From positions 68,747,557 to 68,811,556 of the forward strand of contig NC_057921.1 in assembly GCF_018873765.1 (NCBI RefSeq): a stretch of 64,000 nt of DNA. The letters run 5' to 3'. The notes beneath the pieces are model-generated. The model was not told the DNA's origin. It worked only from the letters and a program-made list of their open reading frames with translations, and did not search any database. The translations under genes were made by a program, and so were the position numbers. The stretch comes from Telopea speciosissima (taxonomy: Eukaryota > Streptophyta > Magnoliopsida > Proteales > Proteaceae). Shown one piece after another: positions 1-11,596 of the stretch (the first letter of the stretch is position 1; the number at the start of each line of letters is the position of its first letter).

Positions 1-1090
1 AAATAAAGCAACACAGGTTACCATTCAATGAAAAAGGAAATAAAAAGTAACAAGAAAAAGATCTTTAAAAAGAAAGAAAAAAATCTTTGACCGGTGATCG
101 GAGGAGAAGAATCGATTCTACAAAACCCCATTATTCGATCAGCCCTCTGTCTTTTATCCATCCATCACTCCATCACATCCATGCATGAAAATTCTTTGGA
201 ATCAAGCGGATGCTCGATCCCAGTTTAAGGCAGGAAAAGAATAAAGTTCTTCAGGGGAAAAAAAAAAGGTGGGAAAAAGTAATTGAGAAAATAGAAAGTG
301 GAGAGAGATTACACAGTTCTGCAAGATCGATAAGAATTAACAGAAATCATTCTAACAGCATCAGATCAGATTTAGCAACAATAACCATAATAATTAATCA
401 TGGATGAATAATGAAATTTCTTTTCAAGTACTTAATAATCATCATTTTTCAAAGACCAAAAAAAAAAGAAGCAAAACATAGGCACAGATTTGTGTTTCCC
501 TGTAAGTTCTTTAACTTCTTTTCGGCATGGAGAATCGGAAAACATAGATCTATACTATGAAAACCTAAAACGGGGAAGCAGGAAGTGTATGAAAAAAAAA
601 AGAAAAAAAAAGAAAACCAAAGTTACAGAGATGGATCTGAAAATATCGGAAACGGACAGATCTGATGCTAGAAGTCATCATGAAAAAAAACCACTAGTAT
701 CCCAATGATAGATAGATAGATAGATGAACCAGAAAGGATAAGAGTTGGGTCTGGACTGACAAAAATAAAAATAGAAAAGGGAGTAATGATGAAAACCTTT
801 CTCCAACTAGTCAGAACTCAGAAAACGAAGTGGAGTAGCAGTCAAAATACTCATCATTACACCAATCTGCTCATCTCCCCCCCCCCCCCCAACCCTTATT
901 ATATATAACTACCTCAATTTTCTCTATAAATACAGCAACTCCATGAAGAAAACATAAGCACTCAAAATTCGACGACAGGGTATCAGATACTGAAAAAAAC
1001 CCACCTTGGTAAACCAGATCCAGACCATGATCAAGCAACCAGATGGAAAAGAAGGTGAAGAAGAGCTGAAGAAGATGATCGGGGCGTAGA
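1..1090. other. intergenic / possible 3' part of the MIR166 primary transcript
   Basis: No convincing coding region is seen. The stretch is A-rich, with a short GATA-type repeat near 709-724 and a run of 14 C at 877-890. On the minus strand it lies downstream of the MIR166 hairpin, so part of it may be the 3' portion of the primary transcript. The small open frames here have no recognisable domain. Confidence 0.5.
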
Positions 1091-1106
1091 TGAAAGCAGT
1101 AATTGA

Positions 1107-1127
1107 GGGGAATGAAGCCTGGTCCGA
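1107..1127 (-). ncRNA. mature miR166 guide strand
   Basis: A 21-nt match to the canonical miR166 guide lies on the 3' arm of the hairpin. It starts with U, as expected for AGO1 loading. Confidence 0.95.
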
Positions 1128-1215
1128 CGACACTTGTACACAACAGTTTAATTGATTGATGCCATAGATATACAAAGATCTATACTTCATCGATCTCAAT
1201 CGATTGTGTTGGTGG

Positions 1216-1236
1216 CCTCGAGCCAGACAACATTCC
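1216..1236 (-). ncRNA. miR166 star strand
   Basis: This 21-nt sequence on the 5' arm pairs with the guide with a few mismatches in the middle, as is typical of the family. Confidence 0.9.
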
Positions 1237-1250
1237 CCTCAAACAGAAAG

Positions 1251-4025
1251 CTTCCTTCCTTCTTTCTCTCTCTCTCTCCCTCCCTCCTTATCGTCAAGAG
1301 TACTGCAACTGAGAACCCTCTCCTTCCCTCTGAGTATAAGAAGAGGAGATGAGAGATGGAATTGTGTATGTGAAGACGTTAAAGAGAAGGATCGTGTGTG
1401 GTGTTATAAGAGGGTCTCGAATGAGGAGGAGGAGGAGACCTAAAGAGAAAGAGATAGGGGGAGAAAGGGTTGGGTGAAGAAAGACGACGTAAAAAGACAA
1501 AACAGGGCAGCACTGTCCCGACCCTACCTACCTTACCCTATTGGAAATTAGAAATGGAGAAAATTTGGAGAAATGGGTTTCACAAATGACCCACAACCCC
1601 ATGCACTGACGCATCGTGCCCCCCCTGCAACTGCATTTCAAACTCATTATCCACCGTCCAATTTATGAGATTTAAAAAAAAAAAACCCTATTTGATATGT
1701 AGCTATAAGATACCCGGAAACAGTATCCCTATCATTCTATCGTTCTCAAAGTGGGAAACGTTATCAGGGCATGGGACCGTTGGATCTCTTATATGACCAT
1801 TACTATTATGGTCAAATATTTTGGACCGTAGGATCTGAGAGATATCGATAATCAAATATTAAATATCAGATTAGGATGGAAAGAAGGAATCACAGAAAAC
1901 AAAACCCGAGAAAAAATGAGTCAGAAAAGTAGTTGAGTTATTGAGCGGCCCCCGATAAGTCAGATTATAAAACTAAACCAAAAAGATTAGCATAAATTAA
2001 TTGCCTTTGTATCCCTAATATACTCCCTCTCTCTGTTACCCAAAAAAAATATACTCTCTCTCTCTCTACAGTTTTTTCTTACTTTTGGCCATGAGCCATA
2101 AGAGCCATAAGAGGTGAGAGAAGCGGAGGGGACTCTCGTTTTCAGCGCTGGTTTTTACGCCCGGCGAGGGATTCGAGACGACGACCTACAAATAGGTTCA
2201 GGGCCTCTCTCTCTCTCTCTCTCACTCTCTCACTCTCTCACTCCTCCTATCGTCTCCGTCAGTTACGGTCGTCGTACTTCCGATGTTGATAAATACAAAG
2301 ACAATAATGGCCCTGTGATCGTGGGTTCCATTGCCCACATAAATATCGTTCACGGGTGAGTGAGTGGTGGACAACCCACAGTCCCACACTACCACCACAA
2401 CCTCTTTTGCCCTAGTTGGACCGTTCAGACTTCAGATTCTTCACTCTTATGACATTGCAAAGCCAACCTATAACCTTCAGTCAAAACCATAAGACTACAA
2501 AGTCCATGACATTATTTAGAGAGGGGGGAAGTTTTCCGGATAAAAATCCTCTCCAGGTTTTCCTAAACCCGTGGAGTAGGGTTCACCATCTCGGCTTCAC
2601 CACATACACAATCTGTTTTAATTTTACCTTAGAATTAGAAAAAACATCGGAATTAATTTTTTGAAAGGTTACCATACAGATCCTCCATTTATATGTGGAA
2701 AATACCCCTGGTTGGTGTCTCATCCAAGCGCCCCACTGTGAATGAAAGAAAACTCGATCCATTATTGGGCATTTGTATGTCTTAATATTATATTTTATAT
2801 TTTTATTGTTAGGGAAAATTTTGGGTGTTTCTATTCATATGATTGTTACATTGATGTGTTTTTAGGAATTATAATTCCAAACATAAAGAGTAACAATAAT
2901 ACATAGCTATATATGTTGAATTGGATCACTTAAGAGGTTCAGTGTAGATTTCCTTTTAGGAAAATCTGCATCTGTGGATTATCAAGTAACGATTAACCCT
3001 ATTGTAAGATTGTTTAATTCCTAAATTTTGCACGCAGTACCAATAAATGGAATAAAAATTTTGAAAATTCTATGATCTCCAAACAAGTAGCTTAACTCGG
3101 CCATTTATTTTATTTTCTCTTTTTCTTTTGAGAACTTAAAATTTGCCATTGAATTTGTCAAATAAATTATTTTTGATCATCTATATTTTTTTGACAACGA
3201 TATTTTCCACCTATAAAATGAGTATAGGAGAAGTGGTGAAGAAGGACATGCATAGATTAAGACTAGTAACAAATATACTTATAAATAGAACTGATTAGGT
3301 CTAAGAAAAAAGATCTGCATAAAAAATGAGATTTATTGTAATGATCGGAGGTAGTTTAAATATATGTAAACACTAGTTAACTTTTCATATGATTAAGTGG
3401 TGGGCATGTAATTAAAACCCTCAAGCTTGCAGAGTCGAACTCGATCATAGAAACGCTGAGCATGGGCTGTGGATAAGGGTTAAAATTAATGGACGTATTT
3501 GGTCAGGATCGATGACTAGTCTTATGTCAAACTGTAACGAATTAATTGACTCCCTTCATATTTGATAAAGATGGGTCAATAATGTGGGGTAGTATGGTGG
3601 CAGCACGACAAGTCAATATAGCCAGCCAACCCCCTCCAAGTCCTCAAATTTTGACTACAAATATGCATTTAAACAAATTAATAATTGCAGTAGAAACACT
3701 AGCTAGCTAGGTCTATCTATCTATATTGTCAAGATATAATAAGCCCATCCATCCACATATCTAATTATATAGCCTAGAATTAGTGCCTTCCTTGTCTAGT
3801 TAACCCGGCCCGCATGTTTGAATGTGACATGATTCCCTATATCTCTACCAGCTGCCTATATCCCAATTTCATAGTATCTCTAATTACAACTTGTGCATGC
3901 TAGGACTGTGTTGTCTTAAATTGACTTGCAGTTGCTACTTGGTAGGTAGTATCCCTTAATTAGACAGAATTTTAAGTTTAGATACAAAAGACTCAAGTCT
4001 AGGTTGAGTACCCAAAAGAGTGGAG
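1251..4025. other. intergenic region upstream of MIR166
   Basis: No gene was recognised. The part from about 1250 to 2100 lies upstream of the minus-strand MIR166 and should contain its promoter and 5' leader. It has CT-rich tracts (1261-1290, 2213-2243), and several GA-rich stretches suggest a transcribed leader. From 2700 to 4000 the DNA is AT-rich and without coding signal. Confidence 0.5.
2213..2243. repeat. CT microsatellite
   Basis: Interrupted CT/CA dinucleotide repeat. Confidence 0.85.
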
Positions 4026-4029
4026 CGGG

Positions 4030-4194
4030 ATTTTTATCACCTGACCGGCTCAGTTCTTCAGTTCCTCTAATAAAGGTTGGCTGAAATGATCTCTCTATCC
4101 ATGTCCAAGCACCCTGTCCAGGTGGGATCCATCATCCTCCTATTAGAGGAACTAGAGAACTGGGCCGATCAGCAAACTGGAGATGATAATTTTC
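4030..4194. mobile_element. MITE-like inverted repeat (family C)
   Basis: The left end reads TTTTATCACC...GACCGGCTCAGTTC...CAGTTCCTCTAATA. The right end contains its inverse complement (TATTAGAGGAACTAGAGAACTG, then CCGATCAG, then GATGATAATTT, allowing mismatches). The arms are about 50 bp around a short spacer and there is no coding sequence. This is the structure of a non-autonomous DNA transposon. No other copy was noticed in the window. Confidence 0.6.
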
Positions 4195-4732
4195 TAGTGG
4201 AACGTGGGTGGGGGGAATAATCTAGGTTGAGACCAGGCTTGTAAGCAGGTTTGCATCATAGTGAGGATAAAGAAAAGTTGGGCCAAATCGCATTAGAATG
4301 GTTTAGGTTAAATCTAACCCAAAAGGGCCGCTAGACACCCATAAACCAGTCACCCTTTAAAAAATGGTAATAAGGCTAAACGCAGTGTGAAAAGGGTTTT
4401 CCAATTTCCATGGTATGGACTATGGAAAAGAAAATCATATCATTAGCCCCACATAGGGTTATACGAAAAAGTTATAGTTTGCTAATGAAGGAGGAATATC
4501 CGTTTGTGTGTTAATTAAATAGGGTTTCTATTGAACACTAAAAGTGAAAATGCAAACACTAGAAATATTTTAAATTTGAAAACCCTTTAACTAACTTGCT
4601 TATTTATTAGTACTTTATTTTGTAATTGTTAGCAAATACAAAAGTCTTTCATGCCAATTCAATTTCAAGCAACAACAACCACACCATGGTACGTAGGATA
4701 ATCTAAAATTGGGTATTTGATTGAAGGGGTGC
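4195..4732. other. intergenic, no feature seen
   Basis: AT-rich DNA with no gene, strong repeat or RNA signal. Confidence 0.5.
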
Positions 4733-4858
4733 AATTCTCTGTGCCGCAGTGCAGGCTGCATCCAAGCACATGGGAGTGGGTGTAAGGACCACCATACCCC
4801 TCCCTACGTGACAGGCCCATGTGCCTACGCACAGCCTGCATTGTGGCACAAAGAACAT
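4733..4858. mobile_element. MITE-like element, family A (GTTCTCTGTGCC ends), copy 1
   Basis: The left end TTCTCTGTGCCGCAGTGCAGG and the right end CCTGCATTGTGGCACAAAGAAC are inverse complements with few differences. The inner parts (CACATGGG and CCCATGTG) also pair, so the whole element folds into one hairpin. Related units lie near 39194, 40003 and 46125. Confidence 0.65.
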
Positions 4859-5372
4859 TTTCCCTTTGATTGAATTATAATCTAAAATTTAATATGAGAT
4901 TAATTTATAAATGATGTTTTCTCTATCCAACGGTGGAAATAGATAATCGTGTATCCACATGGCAAAATAAATAGACATTCATTCAGAAAATCTCTTTTTT
5001 TTTTTTAATGTTTTTTTGTATAGAACATTCATTCAGAAAATCAGGGAAAGGAAACAAGGAAAGGCAAAACCTCCCGTAAGATGTGCTGCCAGTGAGCCAG
5101 GCACCTCCACGGCTCCACCTGCCAACAACGGCAACAGCTTGTGAAGAGAAAATTGAAATAGTAGAATGAATGACTGAATGAAGGATTGGGTGGGGTAGGT
5201 TGTGTTCTGTTGTTGAGCAGTGTGATCAGAATATCAGATGCAGAGTAAGTGAGAGTGACAAACGGAAAAGACGCTAGCTAGTTACCCTACGTGCTCCACT
5301 TGAGTCTCAACGGCCGTTTCTTTGTTTAATAAATTAAGAGACCTCGAAAATAGCGACGAGCTATTGAACAAC

Positions 5373-5395
5373 TATATATATATATATATATATAT
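5373..5395. repeat. TA microsatellite
   Basis: Perfect TA dinucleotide run followed by a TTTA repeat. Confidence 0.9.
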
Positions 5396-6631
5396 TTATT
5401 TATTTATTTACTTAGTAACAACACGTAAGATATCCCCTCATTCACTCCCTGATCACCTGCAAGCTGCGACAACCAACCCTTCCCTTCCCCTCCCCAACCT
5501 CTCACAGCTTCACAGCTTAAATTAGCTTAGCTTAGCTTAGCTTTGTCCTCCTCATATTATATAATATCTCCAAATCCAAATTTTTGCTTAGATTATTATT
5601 ACTAAAGAGTTAAAAACTCAGATTTTCCTTTCTGTTATATATATAAGGATCGCCTTCGTCACTCCTCAGCGCAGTCCTTTTATAAATGTTTTGTTATTTA
5701 ATGAAAAATAAAAAAAAAAAAGAAATAGAAAAGGAAAAGAATACCGAGGACGACCCAACTCCCACTCTGTCTTTCTCTGTTATCTCTCTCTCTTTCTCTC
5801 TCTCTCTCTCTATCTCTTTCTCAAAACGCATTGTCCCGCTCTCTCTCAATCATCCATGTCTTTTTTGTTTTCTCTTTCTCTTTCTTCCATAAATAACCTT
5901 ACAGCTAAAGGAATAGGAGTAGTTGAAAAGATAAGAGACCTTCCGTGGTAGCTTTTTGCCGCATATTAAAGTCTCTTTTTTTTTTTTTTTTTAAATCTTT
6001 CTTTGGGGATGAAGGATTTTTCATTTGGATGTGTTTCTTTACAATAAATAAAGAGAGAAGTCTTGACTCTTGATTGAGAAATCATATACTCCGTATATAA
6101 CACGAATACAAAGACGACGCAGACACACGTACTGTGTGACTCCTTCTCGTGTTCCGTTTCTGATTACTTTTTTTTTTTTTTTTTAATTTAATTTATTTAT
6201 TTTATATGTCAGTATTACGTACTGTATATGACTACGTGCTTAACTCATCGATCTCTTCACAGAGAGTATTAAGAGGAAGAGGAAAAATAAAAATCTTTAA
6301 CTGTGCCAACGTTCAAGACCCAAATGTTCTCCTCCACCCATGGCGAATTGCCGAAATGCATAACCCAATGTTTTGAGCTGAAAACCTAGAGGATCCAAGG
6401 CCTGAATTAATGATATGAGCTACTGGCGCTTCCTTAACCGCATCTTCTCAATGTTGTCATTTTTTATGGGAGAATCCAAATGGTCAAAATGTACGTTAAG
6501 GTTTCATATTGTAAATGGAAAAAATAGTTTCATCCGATATGAATGGAGATGTGTGGATAGATTAATAGGTATTTTTAAGTATCCTCTTCTCAACAATTAA
6601 TAACTTTTGAAGATGCGTTCTAGCCAAATAC

Positions 6632-6656
6632 CTAACAAGTGGTATCAGAGCAGGTT
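6632..6656 (+). mobile_element. LTR-retrotransposon remnant: LTR end plus primer-binding site
   Basis: An LTR-like end (CCTAACA) is followed two bases later by TGGTATCAGAGCAGG, the initiator-Met-tRNA primer-binding motif of many plant LTR elements and TRIMs. No coding domain is seen nearby, so this is a broken fossil. The start of the LTR could not be found. Confidence 0.45.
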
Positions 6657-7967
6657 GAATACGAAATAATTCTCATCCACTAATGGATTTACACCATGTA
6701 AATTATGTTAAATAATTTTTATTCCTTTAAGTCACAATTTGGCTATTGATGTGGTGGTTCAAGTTCAGAAGTGGTTGATTTCTTTATTGAAAACTATTAA
6801 CTCAAACGGGCAAGAAAATCGAAACCAAAATTGAACTTGATAAAAACCATTTATCCATGACCGTTTATAAATTGGTTTTGATTTGAGATATTAGAATTGG
6901 TTAATCAATAGTTAGATATTGATTTCTGGCCTTCCTATTTTGAACCAACCAATTAAACACCTTTAGCCTACGATAGTTGGACGGCTTAGAAAGCATATAT
7001 ATATATATAGGGCCTGATACCAATCCTATTTGCGATGTAGTACTACTCTTAGCATAAATCGAAATGTGGCTAATCAAGGGGATTGGCGGCCTTTTTCTTT
7101 TGGTCTGTTAGTTTGTGCATTCACAACTATTTTTAGGAAAGATGGTAGAAATTTCTTCTTCTTTCTTTCTTGAGTGCTCGGGAAACACCCACGAACAAGT
7201 CTTAGGGTTTGTGTTAGAAACTTGGACAGACCAATTGGATGGAAGGTCAAGGTCATCTCGCTTTCATGAAGTTTCTTAAAAGTGGCTTCTTATAAATTTT
7301 TACAAATTTGACTCAAGAAGACCAAAAAAGTATGGGAATGGCCGAATAGGTATATCCACCAAAATGTTTATTTGCGAGTTAAAAGGTAAAGCAAGCTAGG
7401 GTTAATTAATAGGAAAGCTTTCTACTTATTTACTTGGACTGAAACGCCCGCAAAAAGTAAATTTAGTTGGATCACACTTTCTAACCTCACCATTGTCTCA
7501 GCAGATTTAACACTTTCAACCTCTCTTTCGTTCATTCTCCTCCATTTCCCCTCCAAAAGCTGTCTACACGCATTTTCATTTCTTTTCTTAAGGTTTTGTG
7601 ATAATGGTGACGCCATTTTCTCGAATATATATATATATGCAGAAAGAGCTGAGCACAATTGAAATTGAATAGTGTAAATAGGGGAGTGTCAGCTGGTTGG
7701 GTGCGCTTAGTTCTTTAAATTTGGGATGTAAACGTGCTGACTTTGAGTCAAAAGTAATACCATTCGCATTTGTCTCTGATAAATTTTCTCATATAATTTT
7801 TTGATATAGGTACGCGTATTTACAACTTCACTTTATTTCAACACATCCTTGCCTTATTCCCCAAAGGTTTATAAGATACAGTTATAAAAAGGTTTTCAAG
7901 AATAAGTTGAAAGTGAAATATCATTGTGTCATTATCAAAAGGTGACGTTGTCATGGATTGATCTCAT

Positions 7968-8130
7968 CTATAGGGAGCTCAATGGAGTGCCCAAGGGGGG
8001 CATCCAGCTGTTGGTTTGTACCGCACACATCCTGATGGTTGACTAGGCATGCACCGGGATGTGTGCGGCACAACCCAACCCTTGAAAACCCCCTTTGGTG
8101 CTCCTTAGGCGCCAGGTTCCCTCCCTAGAG
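7968..8130. mobile_element. MITE-like inverted repeat (family E)
   Basis: The arms TATAGGGAG...GTGCCC...CCGCACACATCC and GGATGTGTGCGG...GGTGCTCC...CTCCCTAGA are imperfect inverse complements around a short centre. The unit is non-coding and about 160 bp long. It is inferred to be a non-autonomous DNA element. Confidence 0.55.
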
Positions 8131-8425
8131 AAGAGTTGGATCCTGTTGTCATACATATTTTTTGAGTACATATATAAAATGAGAATATTATGGCCGGATT
8201 CGTCTGAAATTGAAATATCCATATACATTGGATTAGCTTTTGAACATATTTGAATAGTTTTCTAAAATCGATTATGGTTTTCAACTATAGGCTTTTCTTT
8301 TTTTTTTTTGAATTTCCCACTATCCATTCACATCCATACTTCAACTGCACATCATATCTAAGGCCCAATTTCAGAACTTCTTCCATGCCTTAGACCAAAC
8401 TGATTATTCAATTACAAGTCATATT

Positions 8426-8446
8426 TCTCTCTCTCTCTCTCTCTCT
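8426..8446. repeat. CT microsatellite
   Basis: CT dinucleotide run. Confidence 0.85.
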
Positions 8447-10421
8447 TCTTTGGTCAAAATTCATACTTCATACCTTATTTTGTCATATATTAGTCCCGTG
8501 TATCTTTAGGTTGGAAAGAAGGGCAAAATATTGGGCTGGGTTTGTGTGAGCCCAAATTTACCTCACTGAGCCTGGAATTGGAATGGGCTTAACTTGTTCC
8601 AGTGTGAAGATGACTTGGGCCTTTGACACAGCCCGAAGTATAGAAGAAATGTATTCGTAATTGTGCGTACAGGACTAATTTTGAGCTTGGATCACACTGA
8701 GCTGTGAAGTCCTGGTATAGACTCACTTTTCTGAGCATAATATCACTGGAGCCCGAGAGCTGATATGGATTTAAAAAAAAAAAAATGGGGTTGTTTTTTT
8801 TAAATTGAAAAGTGATTTTTTAATCTTGAATCGGACACAACAATAGGCAGAGACCGATAAGTAAAACCTTTGATCTACACACTAGGGTTTAAAATTTAGA
8901 GCAAGCCTGCCCAATGTTAGTTTTGTTTTGGCCAGCCAGACCAGATTCAGCCCCGTGGGAGTCGATCCACGAATTAGTAAAGTTCCATCATATCAATTAG
9001 AGAGTCAATGTTGTCCACTTCAAGAAGCCCAACTCTTCTCAAACTAAACTTTGTTTAACGTAATGAAATGCTCATCTTCTGATCTGCACCGTGCGCAATT
9101 TGCTCACTTCTATCCACTTCTCCCCCCCCCCCCCCCCTCTTCTTTCTTTGAAGGCTTCAAAGGATTGGGGTTCCGTTTCTCTTAAGAAAGACCTTGAAAT
9201 AAGGGAAAAGGTTATCTGAATATGTTTGACACGTGACAACCTTTCCACGTAACAGAAATAGGTGACCCGTCTAGAGAACCCCTCCAGATGTGCCTATCTA
9301 TCTAGAAAAAATTCATGGGAGGAAACTTTCGTTTTCATTTTTTTCCCCCTTTTTTTTTACGGATGAATGCTAACAAAGACAGACAAGGTTATATAAATAA
9401 TGGGTCACAATTTTTAGGCACAAGTGGGGCCGGTCTCTGAATAAAAAAATCTAGGAAAGGACCATTTTAATGTTTATGGATTAGTCACTTATTAAATTTA
9501 GGTTTTCATCCAAACCACAAACCTTTAGTGTTGCATTACACTGGATGCTGCTACATGGCAGCAGATATTAGGATCATCAAGACAAAACACACGACCTCTA
9601 TACAATTAACAAAATTAATTTTATTGTTGGGTTGGGAGTTTGGGACTTGGGAGAGCAGAAAACAGAATTTAATTTTTAAGGTAGTAATTAAGTATGGGCC
9701 ATTGAAACCCTTAGCCCCCTCCACATTGAAGGCGTGGAGGACAAAGGATCTCAATTATATAGATCAATGGAGGGAGGGTTGTTGAGAGAGAATCAAAATG
9801 AAAAAAATAAATTAATTAATTAAATGCCCCACTCCTTTCCCTTATCTAATAGGACGACTAAACTAAACTAAACTGGATATATAGAAAAGGGAAGAGCACT
9901 CGCATACATTCTTATGATTATGTACAGAAGAAGTAGAGAGAGAGAGATGATGGATATCTAATAAGAGTCTAGAATCGTGAGATTGGTTCCTCCTATGATA
10001 ATCTAGCACCTGTACATATAACTTTTGCCAATCAAAAGCAGACACTTCACCATCCCCAAGAAAGTGACAACGCGACCACTCTTTCAAACTTTGAAAGGAA
10101 ACGTCCCCCACACATGGCAACGTTAAACCATGTATCCACTGACACGTTCATAGGACCAAATCCCAAAGCCTCCATCAAAAAGAAAAACGACTGATGTTGG
10201 GAAGAAAGAATTTTAGCAGAGACAGATGGGCACGCCCTAGTGGTGCCATTTCTCTATAATGACCTCAGCACCCCCAGCACCTTTTGTCGCAACAACCCCA
10301 CCCACTACTGGTATTGGAATGGAATCTCTTCTCTCCGTCGTACACAACCGTATAGGCATAGACCATATCACCCCCGCCCTACCTACATATATAGACATAG
10401 TCTATCTATAGACTATATAGA

Positions 10422-10452
10422 CAGAGAAAGAGAAAGAGAGAGAGAGAGAGAG
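10422..10452. repeat. GA-rich microsatellite in the HD-Zip 5' region
   Basis: AGAGAAAG units run into a pure GA run about 300 bp before the HD-Zip start codon. Such GA/CT tracts are common in plant 5' leaders. Confidence 0.8.
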
Positions 10453-10563
10453 CGCTTATGAAACGCATCCTCGATTCCTCCTGTTAAAATGAGGAAAGAA
10501 AGTTGGTTAGATGCCCTATAATATCATCTCTCTTCTCATTCTCTTTCTCTCTTTCTAACTATG

Positions 10564-10564
<1 letters not shown>

Positions 10565-10601
<37 letters not shown>
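10565..10601. repeat. TA microsatellite in the HD-Zip 5' region
   Basis: About 18 perfect TA units lie 150 bp before the HD-Zip start codon. If transcribed they would form an AU hairpin in the leader. The length is likely to vary between individuals. Confidence 0.9.
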
Positions 10602-10603
<2 letters not shown>

Positions 10604-10753
10604 CAGGAGGTTGAAATCCCCATTCTCCACAAACACTCACCCAAAATTACCTCTCCCTCTTTCCTCAGAGCCAACCCCACATGAGTAGTAGTAACAGTAG
10701 TAGCTTGGGATCGAGTGCAGAACCAATACTAAGAAGATAAAATAACCAATAAG

Positions 10754-11596
10754 ATGTCGGGGAGAGGGGAATACTCTATAACATCAGGAGTTAGGCCTGA
10801 AAAGTTTGAGTCCCTCACCATCGTTCCGGACCCGGAGCTGATCATCAAGATGACTGAAAGGAAGAGGAAGAAGAAGGACAGGAACAAGAGGCGTTTCAGT
10901 GATGAACAGATCAAGTCGTTGGAAACCATTTTTGAATTGGAGTCAAAGCTTGAGCCCCTGAAGAAGCTGCAGCTGGCGAAAGAACTTGGATTACATCCCC
11001 GCCAGGTTGCCATATGGTTCCAGAATAGAAGAGCTCGGTGGAAGTCAAAGCAGCTTGAGCATGACTACACCACACTGCGAGCCAATTATGACGCTTTAGC
11101 GTCACGATTCGAGTCTTTGAAGAAAGAAAACCAGTCCTTACTATCCCAGGTAAAACTAACTCTCCTTATTCCTCCTCGATCTTCTTCTATTCTTCTACTA
11201 CTTTATTGTTCATCATCTAAAGATTTTTACAAGATCCAACAGTTGCAGAAACTAAACGATCATCTTGGGAAGCCACAGGCGGGGAGCAGCAGCTGGAGCA
11301 GATTTGATTTGGCTGGAAACAGCACAGACGGCGACTCTGATAATGGAGACGCCAGATGTGAAGAAGCTGAAACAAAGTACAGTCTCCAACTGAAAGAAGA
11401 AGGTCGTGGGATGCTCTGCTTGAATGGCGAAAATAGCAGAATTACAGAGTGCTTCGGCCGGGAAGAACCTGACCTCAACATAGTCGAACCCCCAGACGAT
11501 GCATTGACACCACCTGAAAATTGGTGTAGTTTTGATTCTGGAAATCCTTTCGGTCAGTCATCTACTGATTCACAATGGTGGGACTTCTGGACTTAA
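10754..11596 (+). CDS. HB7: HD-Zip class I transcription factor, ATHB7/ATHB12-like
   Basis: Nuclear DNA-binding factor. In Arabidopsis the ATHB7/12 pair is induced by drought and ABA and restrains growth. Exons are 10754-11149 and 11243-11596, giving 249 aa. The intron 11150-11242 (GT-AG, phase 0, 93 bp) has no in-frame stop. A basic stretch at about residues 37-47 precedes the homeodomain (about 43-98), with helix 3 [13 protein letters not shown]. Zipper leucines fall every seven residues at 101, 108, 115, 122, 129 and 136. The last appears only after splicing, which supports the intron. The C-terminus has NIVEPPD and ends QWWDFWT, close to the ATHB7/12 tail (NIVEP...PWRDFWS) as remembered. 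The downstream gene is convergent, 1.8 kb away. An AATAAA at 12069 is a candidate polyadenylation signal. The family assignment is firm; one-to-one orthology is inferred. Confidence 0.93.
   Translation: MSGRGEYSITSGVRPEKFESLTIVPDPELIIKMTERKRKKKDRNKRRFSDEQIKSLETIFELESKLEPLKKLQLAKELGLHPRQVAIWFQNRRARWKSKQLEHDYTTLRANYDALASRFESLKKENQSLLSQVKLTLLIPPRSSSILLLLYCSSSKDFYKIQQLQKLNDHLGKPQAGSSSWSRFDLAGNSTDGDSDNGDARCEEAETKYSLQLKEEGRGMLCLNGENSRITECFGREEPDLNIVEPPDDALTPPENWCSFDSGNPFGQSSTDSQWWDFWT
11150..11242 (+). other. in-frame intron of the HD-Zip gene
   Basis: GT-AG intron of 93 bp, divisible by three, without an in-frame stop. Retention would insert 31 residues rich in Leu, Ser and Ile after residue 132, inside the leucine zipper. 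Thirty-one is not a multiple of seven, so the heptad register would shift. Confidence 0.85.

Larger units (their letters stand above)
1095..1245 (-). ncRNA. MIR166 precursor (miR165/166 family)
   Basis: The minus strand reads 5' star arm, loop, 3' guide arm. The guide at 1127-1107 is 21 nt, begins UCGGACCAGG and ends CUUCAUUCCCC, which as remembered is the canonical miR166 sequence. The star at 1236-1216 is 21 nt, begins GGAAUGUUGUC and ends GGCUCGAGG, the usual miR166 star. Beyond the duplex the arms continue to pair: TTGAGGGGAATG on the 5' side matches CATTCCCCTCAA on the 3' side. The loop between guide and star is 88 nt, normal for a plant MIR166. In known plants miR166 guides AGO1 and AGO10 on class III HD-Zip mRNAs and sets leaf polarity, vascular pattern and meristem fate. 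No protein gene overlaps it. The transcription start and any introns of the primary transcript cannot be fixed here. Confidence 0.95.
4859..10753. other. intergenic region left of the HD-Zip gene
   Basis: No protein gene is supported. It holds an LTR/primer-site remnant near 6640, a MITE-like unit at 7968-8130, AT and CT microsatellites, and a direct repeat (ACATTCATTCAGAAAATC) at 4975 and 5025 flanking a T-rich stretch. The last ~500 bp before 10754 are the promoter and 5' leader of the HD-Zip gene and include GA and TA repeats. Confidence 0.5.
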